DNA of 64,000 bases from Epilithonimonas arachidiradicis (GCF_003610695.1 NZ_RAQH01000010.1:1-64000), one strand, 5' to 3'; counted from the first letter of the stretch, positions 25,341 to 34,467 are shown. Numbers and translations are program-made. Notes: a model not told the origin generated them from the letters alone.

Positions 25341-25862
25341 ATGGCAGAAATACAAATTAAAGAGCAATCTAACGGAAAGAAAACTCAGAACAAGAAACCA
25401 ATTCGTGTGGATATGACGCCAATGGTGGATTTGGGATTTTTATTGATTACATTTTTTATGTTCACAACCAATTTCTCAAAACCAAACGCCATTAATTTTT
25501 CCAACCCTCCGAAAAATGATATTAAAGTTATAAGTGATATCGATATTAGAAATTCAATAACATTTATTCTAGGCAAAGATGGACGGGTTTTCTATTATCA
25601 GGCCGAGAAAAAAGATTTGAATGAGAGCAGCCTTACAGAAGTTTCTTTCGATAAAGCACAGGTTGCAAAAACTATCGAAGCTGCAAAAGCAAAAGCACCT
25701 AGAAAAGAAATCTTTACAGTCATTATAAAACCTACTGACGATTCGCAGTACAAAACAATGGTGGATATGTTAGACGAAATGACAATTACAAAATCCGAGC
25801 GCTACGGAATCTCAGAAATGAATGATAAAGAAAAGGAATTGTACCAAAATAAAGTTCAATAA
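25341..25862 (+). CDS. ExbD/TolR-family biopolymer transport protein
   Basis: A 173-residue protein with the family arrangement: a short basic cytoplasmic N-terminus, VDMTPMVDLGFLLITFFMF (one membrane span with the conserved Asp in PMVD, needed for proton coupling) and a periplasmic domain. It works with ExbB and TonB to energise outer-membrane import. No exbB or tonB gene lies in this window, so it is an orphan here; Bacteroidota often have several ExbD paralogues and the motor genes may be elsewhere. The periplasmic domain carries a YYQAEKKDLNESS insertion typical of the flavobacterial group. Confidence 0.92.
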   Translation: MAEIQIKEQSNGKKTQNKKPIRVDMTPMVDLGFLLITFFMFTTNFSKPNAINFSNPPKNDIKVISDIDIRNSITFILGKDGRVFYYQAEKKDLNESSLTEVSFDKAQVAKTIEAAKAKAPRKEIFTVIIKPTDDSQYKTMVDMLDEMTITKSERYGISEMNDKEKELYQNKVQ

Positions 25863-25881
25863 TTAATAAAAATTATTTTAT

Positions 25882-25908
25882 AAAGAGTGTCTCAGGACGC
25901 TCTTTTTT
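25882..25908 (+). terminator. intrinsic terminator after exbD
   Basis: AAAGAGTGTC / GACGCTCTTT with a TCAG loop (one G-U pair in RNA), then a T6 tract. Confidence 0.85.
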
Positions 25909-25936
25909 ATTTATTTTCGTGAGGAAAATTAAAACT

Positions 25937-26434
25937 ATGAGAAAACTAATTCCAGTTCTTATTCCTTTTTTAATCGTTTCTTGTAAAAAATCTGAAGAAA
26001 CTACAGCCTCGAAAGTTGATAGTGTAAAAATCATCGATTCAATCAATGCAGCCAGAACAAAAATTAATGACAGTATTCTCAGCAGTCGCGCCTACAAAGA
26101 TTTGTCTGGAACGCATTCTTTGACTCATGACCAAGTAAATGGTGCAGGAAAAATCACTTTTACAAAAATTGGACAAGACGAATACAAAATCTCTGGCGAG
26201 AATAAATCGGGAAGCAATTTTGTGAAAATCGAAGGCAGCGCAAGAATGACCTCACCGAAAAATCTTAAATTCGACGGAACCATCACGCAAAGCATTTCGG
26301 ATTATGACAATGGAAAACTGGATGTCAGAAAAGGCAAGAAAAATTTCTCTACAAAAGATGGTGGAAAAACGTTTAAGCTTTATGAATCCGTCAATAATGC
26401 AGGGTTTGGAGATAAAATAATAATTAAATTGTAA
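25937..26434 (+). CDS. unknown lipoprotein
   Basis: A 165-residue protein from ATG 25937, with lipobox IVSC (Cys16) after a hydrophobic N-terminus. The mature part is small and Lys/Ser-rich, with beta-strand-like HSLTHDQVNGAGKITFTKIGQDEYKI and a region GSARMTSPKNLKFDGTI that resembles lipocalin-like or DUF-type folds; no family is certain. The frame extends to GTG 25919, but a TATTTTCG -7-like box (25912-25919) overlaps that codon. Its stop is directly followed by the ATG of the hydrolase gene. Confidence 0.75.
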   Translation: MRKLIPVLIPFLIVSCKKSEETTASKVDSVKIIDSINAARTKINDSILSSRAYKDLSGTHSLTHDQVNGAGKITFTKIGQDEYKISGENKSGSNFVKIEGSARMTSPKNLKFDGTITQSISDYDNGKLDVRKGKKNFSTKDGGKTFKLYESVNNAGFGDKIIIKL

Positions 26435-27220
26435 ATGATGCTCAATTACGAAATCGAAGGAAAAGGAACGGAAAATCTGGTTTTGCTTCACGGCTTTATG
26501 GAAAATCTGTCGATTTGGGATGATATGATTCCGTTTCTGTCAGAGAAATTCCGAATGATAAAAATCGATTTGCCGGGTTTTGGAAAATCTGATGTTGTTG
26601 CGGAAATTCAGACTTCCGAGATAATGGCGGATGAAGTCAAAAACGTAACGGATGAATTGGGTTTGAAAACATTTCATTTGCTTGGACATTCTATGGGCGG
26701 TTATATTTCGTTGGCTTTTGCAGAAAAATATCCTGAACTTTTGAAGTCGTTTACCTTATTTTTCTCAACTTATTTTGCCGATGACGAAGTGAAAAAAGAA
26801 ACCAGAAGAAAAGGTTTAAGAATCATCAAAGAAAATCTCAGAGCTTTCGTCAACGCAGGTGTCCCGAATCTTTTCAACCCAAATGAACACGATCTTCTGG
26901 AATCCAAAATCAAACTAGCTAAAGAAACAGCCTATACATCGTCTGTTGAAGGTGTTTTAGCATCTCAAAAAGGAATGATTGAGCGTTCCGATAGAAAATC
27001 GGTTTTAGAAAATTTCGAAGGTAAAATTCTGGTTCTCTCAGGCAAACACGATTCGGCGGTCAATTCAGAAAAAACAATTGGAAATCTTCCTGACAGAACA
27101 AATATCAAATCTTACGTTTTGGACTGCGGACACAACGGTCATTGGGAAAAACCGGAGATTTGTGCTGCGATTATCAATACAGAATTATTGCATCATTTAC
27201 CAAAAAATCTTGTTTTTTAA
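26435..27220 (+). CDS. alpha/beta hydrolase
   Basis: A 261-residue alpha/beta-hydrolase fold enzyme. HG motif in LLHGFMENLSIWDDM, nucleophile Ser in LGHSMGGY, acid Asp in LSGKHDSAV and base His in DCGHNGHWEKPE. It is cytosolic with no signal peptide. Substrate unknown; the family includes esterases, haloalkane dehalogenase-like and MenH-like enzymes. The ATG follows the lipoprotein stop without a gap (TAAATG), and the next gene starts 2 bases after its stop, so the three genes form one tight operon. Confidence 0.92.
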   Translation: MMLNYEIEGKGTENLVLLHGFMENLSIWDDMIPFLSEKFRMIKIDLPGFGKSDVVAEIQTSEIMADEVKNVTDELGLKTFHLLGHSMGGYISLAFAEKYPELLKSFTLFFSTYFADDEVKKETRRKGLRIIKENLRAFVNAGVPNLFNPNEHDLLESKIKLAKETAYTSSVEGVLASQKGMIERSDRKSVLENFEGKILVLSGKHDSAVNSEKTIGNLPDRTNIKSYVLDCGHNGHWEKPEICAAIINTELLHHLPKNLVF

Positions 27221-27221
27221 A

Positions 27222-27587
27222 ATGGAAATTATTTCAAAAATCCTCGTCGCAATCGTCGCTCTAGAGCATCTTTACATCCTCTATATGGAAATGTTCGCTT
27301 GGGAAACATTGGGCAAAAAAACATTCCGAGGTTCATTGCCAGATGAGATGTTCAAACCAACTAAAAAACTCGCTGCGAACCAAGGTCTCTACAACGGCTT
27401 TCTTTCGGCTGGACTCATTTGGAGTTTCTTTATTTGCGACCAGATTTGGTCAAAAAATGTCTCGATATTCTTTTTAGGTTGTGTTATCGTAGCAGGAATT
27501 TACGGCGCATTATCAGCTTCGAGGAAAATATTTTTCGTTCAGGCTTTACCAGCGATTATTGCACTGGTTTTTGTCTTTTTGAGATAG
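27222..27587 (+). CDS. DUF1304 membrane protein
   Basis: From ATG 27222 the protein has 121 residues, the normal DUF1304 length. It has four hydrophobic spans and the family signature EMFAWETLGKKTFRG...NQGLYNGFLSAGL. Function unknown; members occur widely as inner-membrane proteins. The frame can be drawn further upstream to 27078 but that part overlaps the hydrolase gene in another phase and is not credible. Third gene of a tight three-gene operon. Confidence 0.9.
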   Translation: MEIISKILVAIVALEHLYILYMEMFAWETLGKKTFRGSLPDEMFKPTKKLAANQGLYNGFLSAGLIWSFFICDQIWSKNVSIFFLGCVIVAGIYGALSASRKIFFVQALPAIIALVFVFLR

Positions 27588-27600
27588 ATTTTTAGGAGCT

Positions 27601-27682
27601 ATTTCCCGCTATCCGCTATATCTTTTTCTTTTTTAGCAAAAAAAGAAAAAGGATGCCGCTACTATCGGGGCTAGGGATTTGT
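27601..27682 (-). repeat. dispersed intergenic repeat family 1, copy B
   Basis: Reverse orientation. On the minus strand it reads CTAGCCCCGATAGTAGCGG, then CATCCTTTTTC, T7GC / A6 hairpin core, and AGATATAGCGGATAGCGGG. It matches copy D (58984) most closely. It sits in a convergent gap just after the DUF1304 stop. Confidence 0.8.
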
Positions 27683-27709
27683 CGGTCAATCAAATTTTCA
27701 GTGGCAAAT

Positions 27710-27731
27710 AAAGTTTGGTTAATCAAACTTT
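27710..27731. terminator. weak hairpin in the convergent gap
   Basis: AAAGTTTG / CAAACTTT with a 6-base loop. T-rich flanks are present but no long U tract, so function as a terminator is uncertain. Confidence 0.35.
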
Positions 27732-27758
27732 ACTTCTTTAGCTTTGATCTTGATTTTA

Positions 27759-28763
27759 CTAAAAATCCTCAGTTTCAATCTTCTCTTTAAAATCCTCAAT
27801 AGTCTCTTCCATCGATTTGAAATACTTCCCACCAGACGCATTGATATGTCCGCCGCCATTGAAATGTTTTCGAGCAAACTGATTCGTATCCACAGAATCT
27901 TTGGAACGGAAAGAGATTTTGATAAAATCTTCATAAAGGTCTTCCATAAAGAAAACTGCCATCTTGGTTCCTAAAACGCTCAGTCCATAATTCACAAAAC
28001 CTTCCGTGTCGCCTTTGTCGAAGCCGTATTCTTTCAATTCAGAACGTTTCAGCCAAAGTATGGCCACTTTTCCTTCTTTAGTTAATTCAATTCTGCTAAG
28101 AACCAAAGAAAGTAAATGTAATCTGGAGATTGTATTCGTGTCCCAGGTATTGGACGTGATAATGGCCGGATCAGAACCTTTTTCGATAAGGTCAGCAACA
28201 ATTCTGTGAGTCGTTGCACTCGTAGAACGGAATCGGAATCCACCAGTGTCTGTCATTATTCCAGTGTAAAGACATTGTGCGATATCAATGTTCACCGATT
28301 TTTCGTCTTGATTCGCTTGGATGAAATGATAAACCATCTGGCAAGTCGCTGGAACCGTTGTGTCAGAATAAACATAATCAAATTGCTCCGGCATCTGATG
28401 ATGATCAATCAAAATTTTCTTTGCTCTGGATTTCGTAACCCAATCTCCTAAAATCCCAATTCTTGTAGGCGAATTGAAATCGAGACAGAAAATAACATCA
28501 GCATTATAGATGGCTTCACCAGCTACTTTTCTTTTGTATTCGCCAATTACAATTTGTTTCGCTTCCGGCATCCACTTTAGGAATTTCGGGAAATCATTGG
28601 GAGTGATTACGGTGGCATCAATTCCTTTTGTTTTCAAGTAATGTTTAAGACCAAGAGAAGAACCAATTGCGTCTCCATCGGGGTTATGATGCGTTACGAT
28701 AACGATATTGTTTTCCGGAATGAGAAGATGATTGATTTCTGAAATTTCTTTGTCTGTAAACAT
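27759..28763 (-). CDS. DHH-family phosphoesterase, NrnA-like (nanoRNase / pAp phosphatase)
   Basis: A 334-residue protein with the DHH domain (THHNPDGDAIGSSLGL; CLDFNSPTR; LIDHHQ) and the DHHA1 substrate domain near the C-terminus (FNGGGHINASGG). These four motif groups hold the Mn ions and the substrate phosphate. NrnA-type enzymes degrade 2-5-nt RNA and dephosphorylate 3'-phosphoadenosine 5'-phosphate. Bacteroidota usually lack Orn, so this should cover both roles. Length is typical. It faces the DUF1304 operon tail to tail. Confidence 0.9.
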   Translation of the reverse strand: MFTDKEISEINHLLIPENNIVIVTHHNPDGDAIGSSLGLKHYLKTKGIDATVITPNDFPKFLKWMPEAKQIVIGEYKRKVAGEAIYNADVIFCLDFNSPTRIGILGDWVTKSRAKKILIDHHQMPEQFDYVYSDTTVPATCQMVYHFIQANQDEKSVNIDIAQCLYTGIMTDTGGFRFRSTSATTHRIVADLIEKGSDPAIITSNTWDTNTISRLHLLSLVLSRIELTKEGKVAILWLKRSELKEYGFDKGDTEGFVNYGLSVLGTKMAVFFMEDLYEDFIKISFRSKDSVDTNQFARKHFNGGGHINASGGKYFKSMEETIEDFKEKIETEDF

Positions 28764-28811
28764 AAACGATTATTTGGGAATAATGAATTTTCAAAGGTAG
28801 AACTTTAAAAT

Positions 28812-28845
28812 AAAAAAATCGGCTCAAACTTGAACCGATTTTTAT
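28812..28845 (-). terminator. terminator of the T9SS cargo gene
   Basis: AAAAATCGG / CCGATTTTT with an imperfect inner TCAA/TTGA pairing; read on the minus strand it is followed by T-rich DNA. It separates the cargo gene from the nrnA-like gene. Confidence 0.75.
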
Positions 28846-28860
28846 TTGATTGATTAAAAT

Positions 28861-29568
28861 TTATTTTTTGATAACCTTTTGAATCATTTTTCCATCTGCT
28901 TTTAAATAATAAATTCCTGGAATCAGATTCTTAATGTCGATTTCTTCTCGTGAGGATTTATTAGAAATCATTTTTACTAATTTTCCGGAATTGTCAATTA
29001 ATTCCAAAGAAGAATTTGGTTTCAGATTTTCTAATATTATAACATCTGTAGCAGGATTTGGATAAACAGAAATTTTTGATTTTGAAACTTCAGATGTGGC
29101 AAGAATTGCGTCAGAATAGAAAATCTTATTTCCAGCAGGATTTGTTACGACTAAACTTTTTCCTGCAGAAGTCTCTTGATAATCAAAATAAAAATTGGAC
29201 GTTTTAGGAAAACCAAAATAAAAGCTAGTTGACATTCCATCAAATTGATTGACAGCTTGTTCATTCTCTCCACCATACATTGCTAAAGTAATGGCGTGAG
29301 ATAGAACATTAAAGTAATTTTCATTGTTCTCTCCAAAAACAAAATCGCCACCTACAGAATTAAAAAATGTTCCCATATAATTTGATGTTGCAGGGTAATT
29401 GAATTTTAGTCTTCCATTATGTGAAAGTGGGGAAGGCGGTGCGTAATCTGTATTATTCCATTGGATTTTTACTATTTTCCAATCGATATTAGATAATAAT
29501 GATGCGTAAGATTGAGAAAACCCGAATAGCCAAAAAAAGCTAAAAAATAATGTGTAGAATTTTTTCAT
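28861..29568 (-). CDS. T9SS type A sorting-domain protein, secreted, function unknown
   Basis: A 235-residue protein with a signal peptide (LFGFSQS) and a C-terminal sorting domain: SVYPNPATDVIILENL, LELIDNSGKLVK, IKNLIPGIYYLKADGKMIQKVIKK. The sorting domain sends it through the type IX secretion system to the cell surface. The 150-residue cargo between (IDWKIVKIQWNNTDYAPPSP, NYMGTFFNSVGGDF) is beta-rich and not recognised; it has a META/HslJ-like flavour but no clear match. A minus-strand TATCTTTA -7-like box sits at 29600-29593. Confidence 0.85.
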   Translation of the reverse strand: MKKFYTLFFSFFWLFGFSQSYASLLSNIDWKIVKIQWNNTDYAPPSPLSHNGRLKFNYPATSNYMGTFFNSVGGDFVFGENNENYFNVLSHAITLAMYGGENEQAVNQFDGMSTSFYFGFPKTSNFYFDYQETSAGKSLVVTNPAGNKIFYSDAILATSEVSKSKISVYPNPATDVIILENLKPNSSLELIDNSGKLVKMISNKSSREEIDIKNLIPGIYYLKADGKMIQKVIKK

Positions 29569-29673
29569 AAGTATAAGTTTTTTAATTGACTATAAAGATA
29601 AACATAATTAAACTTAATTCATAATTGATATATTTAATATTACAATTTCTAAAATCTTCCCTTTAAATTTCCC

Positions 29674-29681
29674 TAACTTTG
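29674..29681 (+). promoter_or_regulatory. -7 box of era
   Basis: TAACTTTG, a perfect TAnnTTTG, 59 bases before the start codon. No clear -33. Confidence 0.5.
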
Positions 29682-29740
29682 CGGTCCATTAAAAGGTTTC
29701 TCAATTTTTTAATTTTTTTAATCATTTTAATTTAAAATCA

Positions 29741-30616
29741 ATGCACAAAGCAGGATTCGTAAATATCGTCGGAAAACCGAACGCCGGAAAGTCTACACTT
29801 CTCAATCAACTGATGGGAGAGAAGCTGGCGATTGTTACTCAAAAAGCACAGACAACGCGTCACCGTATTTTCGGGATTTATAATGAAGAAGATTTGCAGA
29901 TTGTTTTTTCTGATACACCAGGTGTTCTCGATCCAAAATATGGTTTGCAGGAAAAAATGATGGATTTTGTGAAGGATTCTTTGCAGGATGCGGACGTTTT
30001 CCTGTTCATTGTAGATGTGACAGATAAAGCAGAACCATCCGAATTTTTAATTGATAAACTCAACAAAATTCCTGTTCCGGTTTTGTTATTGTTGAATAAA
30101 ATTGACCAGACCAACCAAGAAAGTTTAGAAAAAATAGCAACTGAATGGCACGAGAGAATCCCGAAAGCTGAGATTCTTCCGATTTCTGCACTCAACTCTT
30201 TCAATACGGAGATTATCCTTCCGAAACTGAAATCTATGTTGCCGGAAAATCCGCCATATTACGACAAAGATCAGTTTACAGACAAATCGGAACGTTTTTT
30301 TGTAAACGAGACTATCCGCGAAAAAATTCTTCTTAATTATGACAAGGAAATTCCATATTCTGTAGAAGTCGTAACGGAAATGTTCAAAGAAAAGGAAGGT
30401 ATTATTTTTATAGATTCTATAATCTATGTCGAAAGAGACACGCAAAAAGGGATCATTATTGGACATAAGGGTGAAGCCATCAAGAAAGTGGGAACAGAAG
30501 CACGTGTGGATCTGGAAAAATTCTTCAGCAAAAAAATACATCTTAATCTGTTTGTAAAAGTCAAGAAAGATTGGCGAAAGAATGACAGAGACTTGAAAAA
30601 TTTTGGTTACCGATAA
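29741..30616 (+). CDS. era: GTPase Era
   Basis: A 291-residue GTPase with a C-terminal KH domain. G1 GKPNAGKST (11-19), G3 DTPG (58-61), G4 NKID (119-122); KH loop GIIIGHKGEAIKK near the C-terminus. It binds the 3' end of 16S rRNA and is needed for 30S subunit maturation. Length and domains are standard. Its own promoter and terminator frame it, so it is probably monocistronic. Confidence 0.97.
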   Translation: MHKAGFVNIVGKPNAGKSTLLNQLMGEKLAIVTQKAQTTRHRIFGIYNEEDLQIVFSDTPGVLDPKYGLQEKMMDFVKDSLQDADVFLFIVDVTDKAEPSEFLIDKLNKIPVPVLLLLNKIDQTNQESLEKIATEWHERIPKAEILPISALNSFNTEIILPKLKSMLPENPPYYDKDQFTDKSERFFVNETIREKILLNYDKEIPYSVEVVTEMFKEKEGIIFIDSIIYVERDTQKGIIIGHKGEAIKKVGTEARVDLEKFFSKKIHLNLFVKVKKDWRKNDRDLKNFGYR

Positions 30617-30622
30617 AAAAAT

Positions 30623-30647
30623 AAATCCTCTAAAAAGGATTTTTTTA
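30623..30647. terminator. terminator between era and a convergent small gene
   Basis: AAATCCT / AGGATTT stem with a CTAAAA loop and T tract on the plus side, A tract on the other. Confidence 0.7.
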
Positions 30648-30672
30648 TTTTCAATAAGGAGTAAACTCAATT

Positions 30673-30861
30673 TTAATCAAACCATTGAGCAACGTAGTCT
30701 TTGATGATTACCCAAAAGTTTTTTCCAAGAAAATAAATTAGTGTAGACGTGATAATACCTTTTACCGTAAAAAAAATAATTCCACCAATTCCGAATTTTT
30801 TAAGCAGACTTTTCCACTTCGGCAATTTCTTTTCTTCGGTCGTCTGTAGTTGGTCTTCCAT
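30673..30861 (-). CDS. small single-span membrane protein
   Basis: Sixty-two residues from ATG 30861 (a TTG at 30876 would add five). Charged N-terminus (MEDQLQTTEEKKLPKWKSLLKKFG) and one span (GIIFFTVKGIITSTLIYFLG), ending in WFD. It resembles the small Bacteroidota proteins often annotated as alanyl-tRNA-synthetase-adjacent or hypothetical; no function known. The 240-base gap to the next gene contains the lysine-catabolism promoter and otherwise nothing I can assign. Confidence 0.65.
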   Translation of the reverse strand: MEDQLQTTEEKKLPKWKSLLKKFGIGGIIFFTVKGIITSTLIYFLGKNFWVIIKDYVAQWFD

Positions 30862-31064
30862 TTTTATTTTTTTCAAAAATATGAAAATTTATGTAATTTA
30901 GACTCATTCAAAATTATAAATTATCCTTAATTTATAGATGTTTGAGTGACTGATATCAAATTAAATTTATTGATAACATCCTTTTTTACAAATTAATTAT
31001 CTTTTTACTATCTCAAAGCAATAATAATTGCTAAATGTTTACTAACGATTGTTAGCTTTTGATT

Positions 31065-31093
31065 TTGCTGGTCGAAATATATTTTTATCTTAG
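31065..31093 (+). promoter_or_regulatory. promoter of the ALDH7-type gene
   Basis: TTG (31065-31067), 18 bases, TATCTTAG (31086-31093; one mismatch to TAnnTTTG). The gene starts 24 bases further. Confidence 0.45.
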
Positions 31094-31116
31094 GGACTCT
31101 AAAAAATTAAAAATTT

Positions 31117-32658
31117 ATGTCCTCGATTTCAATATTAGAAAACCTGAAAAGATTAGGGATTTCGACAGAAAATAATGGTACTTCTACCGGATTAGAATTC
31201 TTCTCATCTGGGCAAAATATAGATAGTTTCTCTCCCGTTGACGGGAATAAAATAGCTTCTGTGAAAATTTCAGATTCTGCTGACTATGAAAAAGTGGTAG
31301 CAAAAGCGCAGGAAGCTTACAGAGAATTCAGACAGGTTCCTTCTCCAAAACGTGGTGATTTGGTTCGTCAATTCGGAAATAAATTAAGAGAATACAAAGA
31401 CGATCTGGGCAAATTGGTTTCTTACGAGATGGGAAAATCTTTGCAGGAAGGTCTTGGCGAAGTTCAGGAGATGATTGACATCTGCGACTTTGCAGTTGGA
31501 TTATCGCGACAACTTCACGGTTACACGATGCATTCAGAAAGACCGGGACACAGGATGTACGAACAGTATCATCCGTTGGGAATTGTTGGTGTAATTTCCG
31601 CTTTCAATTTTCCGGTGGCGGTTTGGAGCTGGAACGCAGCTTTAGCTTGGATCTGTGGAAACGTTGTCGTTTGGAAACCATCAGAAAAAACACCACTTTG
31701 TGCGATTGCTTGCCAAAATATTTTTGCTGAGGTTGCAAGAGAAAATGGACTTCCGGAAGGGATTTCAAGTCTTGTAATTGCCGACCACGAAATCGGTGAC
31801 AAATTAGTCAACGACAAAAGAATTGCTTTGGTTTCTTTCACTGGTTCTACAAGAGTAGGACGAATTGTAGGAAAAAATGTAGCAGAACGTTTCGGAAAAT
31901 CGATTCTGGAATTAGGTGGGAATAATGCCATCATCATTACAGAAAATGCAGACCTTAATATGTCAATCATCGGCGCAGTTTTTGGCGCAGTTGGAACGGC
32001 TGGACAAAGATGTACTTCTACAAGACGTCTCATCATCCACGAATCTGTTTATGATGATGTGAAAAATCGCTTGGTAAAAGCTTACGGACAACTGAAAATC
32101 GGAAATCCTTTAAACGAAACCAATCATGTTGGACCATTGATTGATAAAGCTGCGGTAAAACAATATCAGGATTCCATCGAAAAATGTAAGTCCGAAGGCG
32201 GAAAATTCATCGTAGAAGGTGGTGTTTTGGAAGGTGAAAATTATACTTCTGGCTGTTATGTAAAACCTTGTATCGCTGAGGTAGAAAACAGTTACGAGAT
32301 TGTTCAGCACGAGACATTCGCACCAATTCTTTATTTGATTAAATACAAAACTTTAGAAGAGGCAATCGCCATCCAAAATGATGTTCCGCAAGGTTTGAGC
32401 TCAGCAATTATGACTCAAAATCTTCGTGAAGCAGAGTTGTTCCTTTCCAACGGAGGTTCAGATTGTGGAATCGCAAACGTCAATATTGGAACTTCAGGTG
32501 CTGAAATCGGTGGTGCTTTTGGTGGCGAAAAAGAAACCGGCGGCGGACGAGAATCCGGCTCAGACGTTTGGAAATATTATATGAGAAGACAGACCAACAC
32601 AATTAATTATACAACCAGTTTGCCTTTGGCACAAGGAATTAAATTCGATTTAGATTAA
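31117..32658 (+). CDS. L-aminoadipate-semialdehyde (piperideine-6-carboxylate) dehydrogenase, ALDH7/antiquitin family
   Basis: A 513-residue aldehyde dehydrogenase. Catalytic Cys299 in [12 protein letters not shown], general base Glu265 in LELGGNN, Asn164 in SAFNFP, NAD-site Lys187 in WKPSEKTP. The C-terminus [16 protein letters not shown]...[11 protein letters not shown] is the antiquitin/ALDH7 signature. It oxidises the semialdehyde formed by lysine 6-transamination to 2-aminoadipate with NAD(P)+. The next gene encodes the lysine 6-transaminase, which agrees. They are 190 bases apart and separated by repeat copy C, so they may be separate transcripts. Confidence 0.92.
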   Translation: MSSISILENLKRLGISTENNGTSTGLEFFSSGQNIDSFSPVDGNKIASVKISDSADYEKVVAKAQEAYREFRQVPSPKRGDLVRQFGNKLREYKDDLGKLVSYEMGKSLQEGLGEVQEMIDICDFAVGLSRQLHGYTMHSERPGHRMYEQYHPLGIVGVISAFNFPVAVWSWNAALAWICGNVVVWKPSEKTPLCAIACQNIFAEVARENGLPEGISSLVIADHEIGDKLVNDKRIALVSFTGSTRVGRIVGKNVAERFGKSILELGGNNAIIITENADLNMSIIGAVFGAVGTAGQRCTSTRRLIIHESVYDDVKNRLVKAYGQLKIGNPLNETNHVGPLIDKAAVKQYQDSIEKCKSEGGKFIVEGGVLEGENYTSGCYVKPCIAEVENSYEIVQHETFAPILYLIKYKTLEEAIAIQNDVPQGLSSAIMTQNLREAELFLSNGGSDCGIANVNIGTSGAEIGGAFGGEKETGGGRESGSDVWKYYMRRQTNTINYTTSLPLAQGIKFDLD

Positions 32659-32677
32659 AATAATTAAATTTTTTATG

Positions 32678-32810
32678 GCAGCTTAATCCGCCTTCCGCTC
32701 CCAAACCTAACGGAGTGGTTCGACAAAGTCAATCTTTTTTGCAGAAGATTTAAGATTCAATAGAACTTGAATATAAGCAAAAAAGGATTTCCGCTCAAGT
32801 CGGGCTGCAG
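32678..32810 (-). repeat. dispersed intergenic repeat family 1, copy C
   Basis: Reverse orientation. On the minus strand: CTGCAGCCCGACTTGAGCGG, TCCTTTTTTGC, a 40-base variable loop, GCAAAAAAGATT, then GGGAGCGGAAGGCGGATT AAGCTGC. Fills most of the gap between the dehydrogenase and transaminase genes. Confidence 0.8.
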
Positions 32811-32848
32811 ATTCAACATAAAACCAAAAACCAACATCAATTATTAAA

Positions 32849-34171
32849 ATGAGCACACTTGTACACGAAAATAAAGTAAAAGAAACATTAGGAAAACATA
32901 TTCTAGCCGACGGTTTCGATTTTGTAATGGATTTTGAAAAGTCACACGGTTCTTATATTGTAGACCGTTTGACGGGCAAAGAATATCTCGATATGTTCTC
33001 TATGTTCGCTTCGGCTTCCGTAGGTTACAACCATCCTTACATTTTGGAAAAAGCCAATTGGCTGGGAAGATTGGCGACGTACAAACCGACTTTGAGTGAC
33101 GTTTATTTGCAGGAGTATGCAGACTTTATGGAGGTTTTTTCCAGAGTGGCAATTCCGAAAGAATTACCTTATTGTTTTTTCGTAGAAGGTGGCGCTTTGG
33201 CTGTTGAAAATGCCTTGAAGACTGCTTTCGACTGGAAAACCAGAAAGAACTGGCAGAAGAATATTGATAAAGAAGCTGGAATGGTCATCCATTTCAAACA
33301 ATCTTTCCACGGAAGAAGCGGTTACACATTGTCTTTGACCAATACTTCTGACCCGAGAAAGCATCAATATTTTCCAAAATTCGATTGGCCAAGGATCTCC
33401 AATCCAAAACTGACTTTCCCAATTACAGAGGATAATTTGGAGGAAACAATCAAGCACGAGCAATTGGCCTTATTGCATATTCAGGAAGCCATTTTAGCAA
33501 ATCCTGACCAAGTGGCTTGTATCATTATAGAACCAATCCAAGCGGAAGGTGGTGATAATCATTTCAGAAATGAGTTCTTTACTGAGCTGAGAAAAATCTG
33601 TGACGAAAACGAAATTCTTTTTATCCTTGACGAAGTTCAGACAGGAATTGGAATGACCGGGAAAATGTGGGCTTTCCAACATCTTGATATTATTCCGGAT
33701 GTCATTACTTTCGGTAAAAAAACTCAGGTTTGCGGCATTCTTGCTAATAAAGAAAAGCTGGATGAGGTGGAACATCACGTTTTCAAAGAAAGTTCCAGGA
33801 TCAATTCTACATTTGGAGGAAACTTTATCGATATGCTTCGTTTTCAACTGGTTTTAGAAATTATAGAAAATGAAAATTTGATAGAAAATTCCAGAGTTGT
33901 AGGAGAGTTTTTATTAGAGGGATTGAAAAAATTAGCGCAGAAATTCCCAGACCATATTTCTGCTGCAAGAGGAAAAGGATTAATGTGCGCATTCGATCTC
34001 AAAAATGGCGAAAGCAGAGAGTGGTTAAGAAGCAAACTTTATGATGAGGGAATCATTATCTTAACCTGTGGAGATCAGTCACTTAGATTTCGTCCGCATC
34101 TTAATGTAACAAAAGAAGAAATCCAGATAATTTTAGATAAAATTAATTCAATATTTGAGAATTTAATATAA
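32849..34171 (+). CDS. lat: L-lysine 6-transaminase
   Basis: A 440-residue class III aminotransferase. It moves the epsilon-amino group of lysine to 2-oxoglutarate, giving glutamate and allysine, which cyclises to piperideine-6-carboxylate. Motifs: FFVEGGALAVENALKTAF (substrate channel and PLP phosphate), SFHGRSGYT, ILDEVQTGIGMTG (Asp to PLP nitrogen), and ITFGKKTQVCG with the Schiff-base Lys at 290 or 291. This FGKKTQVCG spelling is specific for lysine epsilon-aminotransferase rather than ornithine or GABA transaminases. Together with the ALDH7 gene it makes the saccharopine-independent lysine degradation route to 2-aminoadipate. Confidence 0.93.
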   Translation: MSTLVHENKVKETLGKHILADGFDFVMDFEKSHGSYIVDRLTGKEYLDMFSMFASASVGYNHPYILEKANWLGRLATYKPTLSDVYLQEYADFMEVFSRVAIPKELPYCFFVEGGALAVENALKTAFDWKTRKNWQKNIDKEAGMVIHFKQSFHGRSGYTLSLTNTSDPRKHQYFPKFDWPRISNPKLTFPITEDNLEETIKHEQLALLHIQEAILANPDQVACIIIEPIQAEGGDNHFRNEFFTELRKICDENEILFILDEVQTGIGMTGKMWAFQHLDIIPDVITFGKKTQVCGILANKEKLDEVEHHVFKESSRINSTFGGNFIDMLRFQLVLEIIENENLIENSRVVGEFLLEGLKKLAQKFPDHISAARGKGLMCAFDLKNGESREWLRSKLYDEGIIILTCGDQSLRFRPHLNVTKEEIQIILDKINSIFENLI

Positions 34172-34239
34172 GGAATTTCGGATTTTGATATTTTTTTCAT
34201 AAATTGCTATGCTTTAACAAAATCAAAATCTTAGAAATT

Positions 34240-34467
34240 ATGGATGCAACAACAAGAGTCGCTGTTTATGAAAGCAGCAACCCCCAGGAAATCCAGCTTA
34301 TGAAATCTAAACTGGAAGATGCAGGAATCAAATGCGATGTTGAGAATTCTTACCTTAGTTTTCTTTCGACTCCCACTGCAACCAATACTTTTATTAAAGT
34401 TGATATCAAAGACGAGAAAAAATCCTTTGACATCATCGATGAATATCTAAAATCAAATCAAAATTGA
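34240..34467 (+). CDS. DUF2007 family protein
   Basis: Seventy-five residues from ATG 34240; the upstream TTG at 34204 would add an unlikely 12-residue tail. The pattern VAVYESSNPQEIQLMKSKLEDAGIKCDVEN is the DUF2007 (putative signal-transducing/prokaryotic) domain, a ferredoxin-like fold of unknown function. It follows the transaminase by 68 bases and could be in the same transcript. Confidence 0.8.
   Translation: MDATTRVAVYESSNPQEIQLMKSKLEDAGIKCDVENSYLSFLSTPTATNTFIKVDIKDEKKSFDIIDEYLKSNQN

Noticed and set aside
27078-27221. Upstream extension of DUF1304 to 27078
   Set aside because: It lies out of frame on top of the alpha/beta-hydrolase gene; the DUF1304 signature starts at the later ATG.
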